From Puccinia triticina (lineage: Eukaryota; Basidiomycota; Pucciniomycetes; Pucciniales; Pucciniaceae): a DNA stretch of 64,000 bases. Positions within the stretch are counted from its first letter, which is position 1; each line of letters opens with the position of its first letter. Shown here in pieces: positions 9,860-21,183 of this stretch. The notes under the pieces are model-generated. The model saw nothing but the letters and a program-made list of their open reading frames with translations, did no database searches and was not told where the DNA came from. The DNA lies in the NCBI RefSeq assembly GCF_026914185.1, contig NC_070569.1, positions 2,232,001 through 2,296,000 on the forward strand, in the 5' to 3' direction. The translations under genes were made by a program, and so were the position numbers.

Positions 9860-11864
9860 ATGCTTGGTCAGAATGACATCGCCGGCACCCTGGTGAGTAT
9901 AAGATTGTTTCCCCCCCTACCCTCATCTTCACAACGCTGTTGTCCTCCGCTCTGAGTCGTACCTTTGAAATTTGTAGTAGTGTTATTGACCTTCTGCTTC
10001 TTACCCCCCTTTTTGTTTGCTTTATTTATTTATTTATTTTTACACCATGAATAACAACCCTAACGTACCACACGCCCATCCCCACCATGACAGTGACATA
10101 GAAAAGTATCCCCTCTGTCCTATCATGAAGCTATCCGGGATCCTTGTCGTCAAGCCCATACTCGTCCCCGTCCTTCTCATACCTACCTTCTTTGATCCAA
10201 TTGGGTCATGGCCTTAGCCATGGCTCCCACCCCTCCTCACCCTTGCGTCCACTTGTCTCCTGCTTGTAACATCCCATCCTCTTCAGCTTCTGTTCCATCT
10301 GATCTAGTCCCTCTGCCCGATCCCAACGGCACCGCCAGCCCCATCCGTTTTTATGTCCGTTAGTCCTCCCAATACCCCCCAAATGCGCCCCATTGTTCCC
10401 CCGCTACAATCAACTTGGGCTGAGCTCACAGTTGGTTGTACTCCGCCGAGTCCTACTCCTCAGGGTTACCCGACCTATCTGGGTCCCCCATCCAACGAGG
10501 ACAAGCTTCTTACCACCAGCAAGGCCTTGACCCCAACTCCTCTCTCTCCAGTGTATTGTCCAGCCCCCGTTGATCCAGCATTACTAGTTGACTTATCTCT
10601 CTTCTGTTTTCTTTCCTTGTTTTGTCCCCCGTCTGATTTGCTTCTTCAGCCTACTAGTTTCAACCCAACACTAGCCAATACTTGCCACTCATCTACCACT
10701 CCTCCCATTCCATCCGATTTGCATCCCATTCCTATTGCGCCTACTGCTGCCCTTTGTGAGACGGCTGCTGACAATACCCCGCCTGCTGGCAATCCTTGCA
10801 AAGCAACGGCTCCCTACCCGTTCCCTGAACCTGGTTTGTTGAGGGATGCCAGCTTCAGTGCCTGTTTCCTCGCAGCCACCTTTCACAATTTCCTTCCCAG
10901 CTTCAATTGCGCTATGTTGTCCCTCCCCGCTGGTCATCCTCACATGGACCAGCTGGTCATGCTTCAACTGAACTCCAGCCTCCTTTGAGAGTGGTTTCAC
11001 TTCCACTCCAAGACCTTGTAAGTTTTTATTTTTATTTTTATTGTTGATGTCCCTCCCTTCCAATCGTTAATAGTCCTTTTTCCATATGAACTTAGTCCTG
11101 ACCAACCACCCTTCTTTGGCCAGGGTTGATGAATTCAAAAATCCCCGTTCGATGGTTCACCTGATCAACCATTACCTCTGTTTGTCGGCTGCACAGCTTC
11201 AGACAGAAACTGCTTGCGTACTGATCCTACCCGCCCAATCTTCTTTCCTTGTTCCTGATCTTCTTCCTGATGATGCCTTTTGCCTCCACAAAAAAAAAAA
11301 GATTCCTTTGCTCCTCCAGAATAAACCGACTATAAACCAAAAAAAAAAATCCTTCTCTTGACTTGACCAACCAATTGTACTAGTACTTGCCCCTGTTGGA
11401 TCTGCCTTGATTGTCTCCTCCGTCCTTGCTGCCTGCTCTTTTGTCCTCGTGCCCTAGTCCTGATCGCAATCAAAAAAAAAAAAAAAAAAAAAAAAGTTGT
11501 TGTAGCCTCTATCCCTGCTCCCCGCTAGCTCCTATATTGCTTAGTTCTTGCCTTGTCTTGTGATCCAACAAAAAAACCTGACGCTTCCAAACCTTGCTTA
11601 GCTATCTGAATATCCTGTCCAGCAACCCCCCCCCCCCCCCTTTCCTCCTATCATCTTTTGCCTGCTGAAAGTTACTTGCACACCCAGGCCAGCTATCAGA
11701 ACGTTATCTCCTTTTTATCCTTTATTGTTTTTATTTACCTTTTCTTTGAAACTTTTTATTCTTGTTTTCTTGACCTTCATTTACAACCACCTATCCTTTG
11801 AAATACCACTTGGAAATTTCTTCCCCCAAAAAAAATACCTGGTGAAATAAGAGTAATGATTTAA
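9860..11864. other. No supported gene; pyrimidine-rich unique DNA
   Basis: This stretch has several homopolymer tracts (A-runs at about 11290, 11343 and 11471; a C-run at about 11625). A proline-rich open frame at 10353-10988 (+) and shorter ones nearby have no recognisable domain and follow the pyrimidine bias, so I do not call them genes. Confidence 0.5.
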
Positions 11865-11872
11865 TTAATTTT

Positions 11873-13290
11873 CGGACTTACTTCGCGCACTGCGGAAAAC
11901 TCTTTGCGCACTGTGGGGGTCGTCGTCTTGACGTCCAGCCCCCAGTGCGCGCTTCTGCCACGGCTCTTTGCGCACTGCATTTTCCGCCAAAAAAACGGCT
12001 TGCATTTCTTGAGATATTTTTTGATGAATCAATAGAATGGCTTTTTATGATCCCCCTAAAAAATAATCAAGTCATTTAGGGGTCTCCTTGAGCCTAGAGA
12101 AAATTGACATGAAAAAATCATATTTTAACACGGCAGGGACCTGTAATACCGCTTCCTGTGCCCCAGTAGCCCCAAACATTTCACAGTATCATGGTACATG
12201 TGCAAATTCATGACCTGATAATTTTCAGAATTTTTCCCAGAGATATAAGGGGTGCGCGGCAGGCTTAGTAGGAAAATTACTGCTAACTGTATAGCTTTTT
12301 TGTTACACACCCAAACAGTCCCAAAATTTCAGAAATGTTTTCATTGTGGATATTCCCCGCGCCATAAATTTCTTGGCAATAGTGTGTCATGATAACATGA
12401 GATGTAGTGCGGCGGGCTTAGTTGGAAAATGACTGCTAACTTATCTCATGTTTTAATGACACACTATTGCTAAGAGCTTTATGGCGCGGAGAATAGAAAA
12501 AATTGAAACATTCCTGAAAATTTCAGACTGTTTCAGTGTGTAACAAAAAATCTATACATGTAGCCGCCATTTTCCTACTAAGCCCGCCGCGCACCCCTTA
12601 TATCTCATGTTATCATGACACACTATTGCCAAGAAATTTATGGCGCGGAGAATATCCACAATGAAAACATTTCTGAAATTTTGGGACTGTTTGGGTGTGT
12701 AACAAAAAAGCTATACAGTTAGCAGTAATTTTCCTACTAAGCCTGCTGCGCACCCCTTATATCTCAATTTGTAATGACACACTATTGCTAGGAATTTCAG
12801 GGAATTAATTTGAAGCATATTTCTCTGTGCTATCAAAATTTTGTACCTTTGTTGTGTGTAACAAAAAAGTTATACATATACGCAAAATAATAAACACAAT
12901 ACCTATTTGGGCTAAAGAAAAGCTGGTAAAAATTCTGAAAATTATCAGGTCATGAATTTGCACATGTCCCCTGATACTGTGAAATTTTTGGGGCTACTGG
13001 GGCACAGGAAGCGGTATTACAGGTCCCTGCCGCGTTAAAATATGATTTTTTCATGTCAATTTTCTCTAGGCTCAAGGAGACCCCTAAATGACTTAATTAT
13101 TTTTTAGGGGGATCATAAAAAGTCATTCTATTGATTCATCAAAAAATATCTCAAGAAATGCAAGCCGTTTTTTGGGGGGAATGCACAGTGCGCGAAGAGC
13201 CATGGCAAAAGCGCGCACTGGGGGCGGGACGTCAAGACGACGACCGCCACAGTGCGCGAAGAGTTTCTCGCAGTGCGCGAAGTAAGTCCG
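11873..13290. mobile_element. Transposon with 363-bp terminal inverted repeats and 8-bp duplication
   Basis: The ends are inverted copies starting CGGACTTACTTCGCGCACTG. The arms run 11873-12235 and 12928-13290. Both ends are flanked by a perfect TTAATTTT (11865-11872 and 13291-13298). The outer 120 bp of each arm hold several GCGCACTG motifs in both orientations. The middle holds copies of a monomer of roughly 150-160 bp in opposite orientations. No transposase is coded, so it is non-autonomous. The 8-bp duplication fits hAT; the long arms also recall MULE elements. Confidence 0.85.
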
Positions 13291-13328
13291 TTAATTTTTT
13301 GCATACCCCCTTTTCCCAAGTGTGTACT

Positions 13329-14233
13329 AAGGGAATATCTTTTTTGTTACATGTACCAGGGTTCCAAAAAATTGAGGGAACATTTAAACATTGATTTGAA
13401 GCTTCCTTTGAAATTTTTGAGAGAAAAAAATAGGTACGTGGTGGGTACGTGGTGTGCTTAGTAGAAAAATGACTGCTGCATGTATAACTTTTTTTTACAC
13501 ATTTAAAGAGTCTATAAATTTCAGAAATATTTCTATAGTGTATATTCTGAGCGCTATTAAATTTATAGCAATGGGGTAAACACCAAACATGAGATATAGG
13601 GGGGCCGGGCAGCCTTAATAGGAACAATCTGCCTAATTATTGAACATTTTTTTTTGATAAATTTCCCAGAAGTCTAGAGACTTAAGGGGTTACATAATGA
13701 TGCATATTCTCTGCGCTCTGAAACTTTTGGCAATATTGGTACCTCAGAACATGAAATATAAGGGGTGTGTGGTAGTCATATTGCCTTACTGCGCACCCCT
13801 TATATCTGATGTTCTGAGGTACGAATATTGCCAAAAGTTTCAGAGCGCAGAGAATATGCATCATTATATAACCCCTGCAGTCCTTGGACTTCTGGGAAAT
13901 TTATCAAAAAAAATATTCAATTAGCCAGATTGTTCCTGTTAAGGCTGCCCACCCCCCCTATATCTCATTTTTGGTGCTTACCCCATTGCTGTAAATTTAA
14001 TGGCGCTCAGAATATACACCATAGAAATATTTCTGAAATTTTGAGACTCTTTAAATGTGTAACTAAAAAGTTATACATGTAGCAGTCATTTTTCTACTAA
14101 GCACACCAGTCCACGTACCCGCCACGTACCTATTTTTTTCTCTCAAAAATTTCAAATGAAGCTTCAAATCCATGTTTAAATGTTCCCTCAATTTTTTGGA
14201 ACCCTGGTACATGTAACAAAAAAGATATTCCTT
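13329..14233. repeat. Near-continuous palindrome, about 450-bp arms
   Basis: The left arm begins AAGGGAATATC and the right arm ends with its complement. The two arms meet near 13785 with almost no spacer. The internal sequence shares the monomer of the neighbouring element (blocks such as GCGCACCCCTTATATCT and TTTCTACTAAGC). No clear target duplication is seen, so it may be a derivative of the same family rather than an independent insertion. Confidence 0.8.
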
Positions 14234-15649
14234 GCAGGAGATCAAGCCGGAACCGGCAAGTTCCCCCCTGTCCATGAAAGCCTAGAGTGGGGGAAAGCGC
14301 ACAAGTGATCAGGACCAAGGTTTGGTGTCATGCGCAGAACCAGTAACGCAGTATATAACACCAACACCTGAGGGACTTGGAATCGCCACGTGCATTCCAA
14401 TCTCTCCCTCCCCTGATCTTTGAGCCTCTTCCCCTTTCGGAGCTCAAGACAAAGTTTTTCAGTTTTTTGAGTCAAATCATAGTTTACAATAACATTCAAG
14501 CCAAGATAGGTAACCTTCTCTGCCTCATATTCTACAAACCGGTAGTTTTTGCACACCTCATTGTCCTTTAGTTTCTGGACTCAATTGTGATAACCAGATA
14601 GATCTTATCCCATTTGCACTTTTTCAGAAGCGGTCTTTGCACCACGCATTTTTCAAATCTATAATTTGTTACAACCAGATATTTCGGACAGCGGTCTTTG
14701 AACCCCTCCACACAATTTTCAATTGTATCATCCACCAGGTCATCTCTGTACACCTGCGGTCAAACCTCAAACAGATCACGGTTGGTTGTCTCTGCACTCC
14801 TCATACACATGCACGTTTATTCCACGTTGTTTCGTTTCTGACGTTAAAAATTCCCCGTCCTTGCTTATAGCGTTGGTTTATCCACAGTTTCCAATCCTAC
14901 TTTTTTATCATCCCTGCGACAAACCTTATTGGTTTTGCAACTCAGATCATCAACTTCAACTAATCCAGCCCCTGCTACACATCTTTTTGAATTGGCAAGT
15001 TTGCTGTTGTCCAGTGATCATCCTTTAGACCCTCGCGGATATCTCCTCAGGGAGGTCTTGAGGCATTGTTGCACTCCCCCTTGTTTTTGACTTTGGGTTT
15101 TTGAGATCTTGTAGATTTGAGATGGTTGAGAAAGGTTTAAACACAAGAGCACTGGCATTGAAAAGAAATGAAGCGGCTTGACGGGATGAAGTCGCCCCAC
15201 CAAGTGCCGGGATACACACGGATACAACTTCAGTTAGAAATGGCATAGGGGGAGGCAATGAAGATTTCTTTTCCCCCAAAGAAGGAGAGGACATAACACC
15301 TTTAGGTATTCATATGCAATCCATATCTTTGAGCGTTTTGCTTGGATCTGTTTTGGATGATTATTGATTTAGGTTGATTTGCACATCCATAGATTCTCAA
15401 AAATCTACCACCAAAGTGGCACGTCCCCCAAGTGCACCGGATGTCTCTTCTATAATAGCCGTGCCAACCCTGAATAAAGAACAAGTTGCAGATATCTTGA
15501 CTTCAACTCACTTTCCACCCGTGAAAGTCACAAACGTTGATGTCCCCGCGGAATGAGCCCATATCTGGGGGAAAATACAAGAGAGCCAAGCAGTCAAGTC
15601 ATCTCGCCAGTGGTGTCAGCCTTAGAGACACATCAAGTATCCAAAAGAC
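14234..15649. other. Unrecognised stretch with short open frames
   Basis: Minus-strand frames at 14242-14556, 14568-14753 and 15025-15294 look coding-like in part but have no domain that I recognise and are not joined by clear splice sites. They may be fragments of a decayed element or gene. Confidence 0.3.
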
Positions 15650-16439
15650 TGTAATAACTTAGTAAACAATAACAATTAGTGAATTATTATTGCAGAATCA
15701 GATTCCTAATCATAAATTAAGGGAGGTCACCCACTCAAAGTAACCCTTTATTCCTATTCCTTCATGTACTAATTGTATAAATAAGAATTGGCCCTAGAAA
15801 GCGCCCAAAAATAGTATTACATACAAAAAATTAGTAAAATAAACAAATTACATAAAAAATAAACTGTTGTACATTAAAGAGTAATATTACTCGTGTAAAA
15901 ATACCCCGTGAAAGCATTATGTAGACTTCTACTGAAGCTCTTTCACATGACAATTGGTTATAAACATGTCATGTGACAGAGTCAGGGAAATTAGTCTATT
16001 ATAATACAAATAATTTGCCCACAGCCAAACCTTGTTCACGGCTAAACCTCAGGATACTCCCATAGGGCGAAAAGGACTTAGTGGTTGCGCCCACTGAAGT
16101 CCCCTCTATAAATAGAGGCCTATTTGGCCCTCAGGAAAAGATCCCCCAGACCATTCACCGCCCATAAACCGTAAGTTTGCCGTGAATATTCTCCCCTGCT
16201 ACTATTGTAGCCCCTTTTCCTTTTAAACCAACCCCAGCACGTAAAATCCACTGGATTGAACCCTTTGAATCATCAAAAATCCCTTATTAGCATATTTAAA
16301 GATTTATCCTTATAAGTAGTTGCCGTAAGACCTCCGCCTCTGTCAAGCAGCCAATCAGTTTAAGTGCTTACCACCTACTTTTACGCCAAATTAATTCCCT
16401 GTAATTATTAATTACATAATGAATCCTTCCTCTGTTACA
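15650..16439 (+). repeat. Probable solo LTR
   Basis: Starts TGTAATAAC and ends TCTGTTACA, an inverted TGTAA/TTACA end pair. It has a TATA-like CTCTATAAATAG at about 16105 and a pyrimidine-rich leader after it. The flanks are AAGAC and AAGAG, an imperfect 5-bp duplication. Orientation is taken from the TATA box. Confidence 0.55.
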
Positions 16440-17630
16440 AAGAGTTTAAACCCTTGTAGTGGCCATATTTGCCATGTAACAAGCTTGGTAATTTGAATTA
16501 CCAGTGTTTACATCAGCACAGTTATAGTGCTAGGGCCCAAAACCCTTATTTTGACGGATTTTTTGCCCTAAGCTTCATAAACAGAGCTGTCACGGGTGGA
16601 TATATATATTTGATTTTGGTTGAAAAATTGATAGAAAATGCAGAGGAGATCAAAGTCGAGAAGATTTAAACAAGAAGCTTGATTCAGAAATGGACTGACA
16701 TCAACAGTACTCAAAAGCCAGAAACAGAAGACTCACTTACATGAAGAAGACCATCCGCAACATTTGCAGTCAATTGAGTAGGGAGTGTCAGCATAGTAGG
16801 TGGGAACGGCGGCTTGGATGGAATTGAATGGCAAATGGAGTGCAAGGACCACATTTGGAGTCCAGGCCATCGGATTTACTCTCACACCGCATTCCAAAGC
16901 AAGGACGCTCTATTTTGAGAGTCAAGACCAACCCAATCAGACAAATCAATCAGGACGCACAGCAGTGCACATACATAATTCAAACACGGCAGCAAGGATT
17001 TGACGGGCATAAGAGTGAAGCACACTAGAGTTCCACAGCTGGCTCCAGTCTCCTCAGCAAGAGATAAAACTGGTATGCTTATGCACTCTACAGTCTCCTC
17101 AGCAGGGGATAAAACTGCTATGCTTACAGGAACATTCAACGCATGGCGCAAACTTCAAGATCAAGAACTGCAGCATATCAACAAGAAGATCAAGGCTTAT
17201 CCAAGTTCTCAAGATTATCATCAATAAGTTTTCTCTTTTCTATTTCTATATAAATAATGGAAAGCATATGGTAGGCAAACAGTTTCCTTTGTTTAGCTGA
17301 GGGAATAGGGTGGGCCAATTTGAACAATGAAAAACAACTCAAGAAGAGATGAAGAAGTAACATATCTTAATTGAAGAATTTCAGAAATTACAGTACAACA
17401 GACATAATTCAAATGAGAAGATACAAACTGAAGAAATAGAAGACGCGGAGCAGTAATCAATGAATTATATTCAACCAGCAAGAAGGATGGATCTCCCAGG
17501 ACCCGCAGGACTCATAAACATGAAGTGAATGGATTGGTTTTTTTGAACAATAATAAGGGTACTTTTTCAATGGGTAAAGGATAAAAGGATTTCCAGAACT
17601 TTATTTACAATAGGGGTTTTTAACGGGGGG
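16440..17630. other. No supported gene
   Basis: AT-rich. Two direct copies of a 45-bp segment starting CAGTCTCCTCAGCA lie at about 17046 and 17091. A plus-strand open frame at 17000-17227 only mirrors this repeat. Confidence 0.4.
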
Positions 17631-17650
17631 GTTGAATTTTACAACCCTTA

Positions 17651-17676
17651 TTTTACAAGGCTTATGCTTTGTAAAA
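17651..17676. other. Palindrome resembling a recombinase core site (left)
   Basis: Arms TTTTACAAGG and CTTTGTAAAA (9 of 10 paired) around the 6-bp spacer CTTATG. A close relative lies on the other side of the recombinase pseudogene at 19328-19353. Confidence 0.5.
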
Positions 17677-18070
17677 GCAATGCCATGTAAAATCATATTA
17701 AGCCACGGGTTTTTTGTAATTTTACAAGTGTTCTTCCATTTTTTCCTAGTTTGTAAAATAACCATTGTGAAAGATACCTTGTCAATTTTCCGCTTGGCGG
17801 ACTCAAATAGAATTTTACAAGTGATTTGTTCACAAGGGTTTCCCTTGCAAAGAAAAAGCCATGTAAAAAATCATGTGAGTCACAATACATTCAAATTTGC
17901 AAGGTTTCCCTTACATGGGATCCTTTTTTGGATTCACAAGGGTTGCAAAATTCTGACCAGAGGGAGAAAGATGAGATTTTTACGAGGCATATGTCTATTT
18001 ACAAGGCATAATTTCCCGCCAGAAAACAAGACAAAAAAAATCCCAATGAAAATTTGAACACAGCCAAAGT

Positions 18071-19099
18071 CTAATGTAAAACAGCATGTCTCAAGCCTTG
18101 CCGTTGGTACTCAACCTTGGGTAGCTTTGCGGGTGCTAGATCGGTGGCCAAGCATTTGGGCTTGATGATATTTTGTTTAGTCTTCTTGACTTTGCCCAAG
18201 GTCTTTTCCCCTTCAATAATCTGTTGCTGATTGCTAGTCTTCCCAACTTTCAATTGTATCTTCAACTCACCCAACGCTTTTTGTTTGAGATCAGTTGGCT
18301 TTTCCGCTCCAGAGCGAGCGCCGACAGTCGCTTTGGCCGCTCCAGATGGAGCACCAATGGTCGCTTGAGCCGCTCCAGATGGAGGGCTCACAATTGCTTG
18401 AGATTTCTTGAGATTTGTTGGAGCAGGGGCGACCTCCGTGTCATTCGAAATCACTACCTTCGGTACTTGCTTCTCCGGAGCAACTGTACGCCTTAGATCC
18501 TTGCTATAATATGAAAAGATCTTAATCTAGAGCTTGTAGCAGCTCAACAACCAACACCCCAGCCTACAAACACATTGTTTGCTCATGCCCATAGCGTGCC
18601 TAAAAGAGGCTCCTCCCGCCTAGAAACTGTGGCCCAGGAGGCCGTGGTAGCCGGCCGCCGAGAAAACCGAGTTAAGCATGTTCTTCACATCGCGTTGGGT
18701 TAGAAGTTGTTGTATGTTGACTTTTTTGTAGCCAAAAAGAGATGTGTTAGCGTTCCCGACCTCTTTCAACCTACGTTTTAAAGCCGCCACCCCACGGGAC
18801 ATAAACATGTCCAATTGTTCTGTCGGGATCAGGAAGTGTGGGGTGCCTGGAGCCACTGTCTTCGCTGATCGCAGTGATAGGGTTGCCTCCGGCCCGAACA
18901 AGGCGTCCGAGGAGAAAACAACATTGGATGTGAGCAGCGACATCTTGAAGTGTAGTGTGCCAAACAGAGAAGGAAAAACAACATACATATATGTGGGTGG
19001 AAATCCAACATGATCGGGGTGTTGAGGCGTGTAAAATTCATGTATCTTTGTGAATTGGTTTGGTTTTCCGGGCAAATACAGCATTTTAAAACAAGGCAC
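18071..19099 (-). pseudogene. Tyrosine recombinase (Crypton or DIRS type) with two stops
   Basis: One minus-strand frame runs from 19099 to 18071, broken by TAG at 18620-18622 and TAG at 18527-18529. Before the first stop comes GLLGHSF, and after it AGGAS; this is the HxxR box of tyrosine recombinases, with the stop in the place of the Arg. Thirty-one codons later, after RLGCW and CYKL, the second stop sits where the nucleophile Tyr is expected. Downstream there is an Ala/Ser/Gly-rich tail with three SGAA-type peptide repeats and a basic C-terminus. The N-terminal part (first catalytic Arg) could not be assigned. Flanking palindromes suggest a mobile element of Crypton type; a DIRS recombinase torn from its element is the alternative. 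Confidence 0.65.
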
Positions 19100-19327
19100 C
19101 TAACCTGTATCCCGTAAAAATACATTTCTGAATTCAAATGATGAAATTCCAAAGGTGGTTTCACAAGGTTTGTGAAACATCCAGTGTAATATTACGTAAG
19201 CCCTCTGTACACAGTATATTTACATTGTATGTATTACAATGTATAATTTACAAGGGCCAAGAGAAGTCCGAAAGCCCTGGAAAAATACGTATTACCCCAT
19301 ACATCTCATAAAATCCCAACACATACC

Positions 19328-19353
19328 TTTCACAAGGGTTATGCCTTGTGAAA
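19328..19353. other. Palindrome resembling a recombinase core site (right)
   Basis: Perfect 10-bp arms TTTCACAAGG around the spacer GTTATG. The spacer differs by one base from that of the left site. A further palindrome (GTTTCACAA, 3-nt loop) lies at 19158-19178. Confidence 0.5.
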
Positions 19354-19399
19354 TAAGTTTTGTAAAATTCACGGACCCAATTTTTAACAAGCCTAGCGG

Positions 19400-20028
19400 G
19401 AGTATATCAACTAGCTTTTTCTTTGGACAAATGTGGATATAGAGGAAGCAGAATATGGTGTGGATATGGAGAGGGCATTGCAGAACCTTGGACTTGGACG
19501 TGGTTGGTATCTTATGTAGTGGATTCTGGATTGGGATTGCAATATAGAACAGCAATTAACCCTTTGGCGTGTACATACGGACTCAGTAAGGATTGGATCA
19601 CAACCAACATGGATGTTATTATTGGATTCAGATTCAAGTGGTGGTGCAGGTCTTTTGGCATTTCAATAGGAATGCTGCGGACAGCATTAAGCTGGGGGGA
19701 TGTGGTTTGCTGTGCCTGTTGCAATGCCAAAAGGAAATATGAAAAGGTATTATGACAGTACAGTTACATACAGGTGGAACCCATTACAAGAGGATGAGAT
19801 AATCTTACACAACAGTTACAACATTTACACACATACACCCTTTGGTAGCCACAGCGGATTGGACGGAAGAATACACAACATAGATACAAGGACGAGGGAG
19901 GAGGAAGGAAGGAGGACCAGAAAGAGGCTTTGACCCCCAAATCCTGGACAGGAGGAGTAATCTAGTTGGGTGCAGAGTGCATGGAAGTTGGCTTGGTTAC
20001 ATAGCAACACATTCTCAAGGACATGGAA
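19400..20028. other. No supported gene
   Basis: Short open frames on both strands only; none has a recognisable domain or a continuing exon. Confidence 0.4.
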
Positions 20029-20452
20029 CAACGATGGGAAGTTACATTATCCAGTTTGCCTAGATGTCATTCAGTTATCCGGTTGTGTGTGGTGTATAAT
20101 CCAACATAAATTGAATCTGTGGGTGTCAAGAGAAAGGTATAATGTTGTTTAACAATATGGACACCAATTTATTCCAAGGAAATCCTCTTTTTGATCTTAA
20201 AATAATTCTTTTGTGACCAAATATCAGTTATCTGGTCTAAGTTACCCAGATAACTGATTTTTGGTCAGAAAAGTGATATTTCAACATCAAAAATAGGAGT
20301 ATATTTGAAAAAAAGTGGGACCATACTGTTAATCAACATTCAGCCTTTCTTTTGACACCCACAGATTCAATTTATGTTGGATTTCACACCCAAGAGTACT
20401 GGATAACTAAATCACACCTAGGCGGACTGGATAACGTAACTTCCCATCGTTG
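20029..20452. repeat. Inverted repeat between two direct repeats
   Basis: Arms 20029-20129 and 20352-20452 are inverted copies (for example CAACGATGGGAAGTTAC and its complement). The pair is enclosed by direct copies of a segment starting GCATGGAAG(T/G)TGGCTTGG at about 19979 and 20453. The centre has a small palindrome around TTATCTGG. Confidence 0.7.
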
Positions 20453-20609
20453 CATGGAAGGTGGCTTGGGTACATAGCAACACATGACATCAGGCAGTGC
20501 AATATATGCAGGCAGATAAGGTGTACAAATAGTGTCACTGCAGCATAATTCCCTCATTTTTTGTGTTGCTGTGCTGTGCAGTACAGGTGTACATATGCTG
20601 TGCAACTGA

Positions 20610-20700
20610 GATCCCCTGAAGCTAAATTCCCTCAAACAGATTCCCCTGGAGCTAAATTCCCTCAAACAGATTCCCCTGGAGCTAAAATACCTCACTCTTC
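20610..20700 (+). repeat. Three tandem copies of a 29-30-bp unit
   Basis: The unit GATTCCCCTGGAGCTAAATT plus CCCTCAAACA is repeated three times and lies just upstream of a TATA-like AATATAAAAGG (about 20701). Confidence 0.8.
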
Positions 20701-21183
20701 AATATAAAAGGAGCTCTTCTCCCCCCCATAATTTCTCTTTTTCATCATCAGCCTACAGAGGTTTGGTCACAGTAGTAGTTTAGTAGTAGTAGTTAGCAGT
20801 AGTAGTACTGAGGAGCGTAGAGTCAGTCAGTCAGTAGAGTGTTAGTGCAGTATTAGAAACAAAAATCAACAACCAACCAACCAACCAACCAACCAACCAA
20901 CCAACAACCAACCAAACAACCAACAACCCATTCTCCTTATTAGCATATTAGTAGTAGTAGTAGTAGTAGAAGTAGTAGTACAAATTATAACATCAACAAC
21001 AGTAGAGGAACTTCACCATAACAAACCATGTTATCCTTAGTTATAACCGGTCTAAAAACACATTGAATTAGATATTTAGGTCTGATAGAGATTACTATAT
21101 AAAAGTAAGAGCTATCTTGGAATCTGCCATATTTTCTTAAATATTGATTACAAGACTCTTGGTTATTTGCATAGTACTATTAG
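20701..21183 (+). other. Possible copia leader and Gag start (remnant)
   Basis: After the TATA-like box come AGT-rich and CCAA simple repeats. At about 21083-21140 the plus strand could code DYYIKVRAILESAIF, which resembles the first conserved block of copia Gag proteins; stops flank it. The solo LTR at 21184 cuts the region. The assignment is weak. Confidence 0.3.

Noticed and set aside
10353..10988. A 211-codon proline-rich open frame
   Set aside because: Composition follows the local C/T bias, no domain is seen, and neighbouring frames on both strands look alike.
11461..11500. Long A-run as a LINE tail
   Set aside because: No non-LTR reverse transcriptase lies upstream and no target duplication is seen.
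14242..14753. Possible RT fragment (YRDD, VTYLGL)
   Set aside because: The blocks are out of frame with each other and too weak to name a family.
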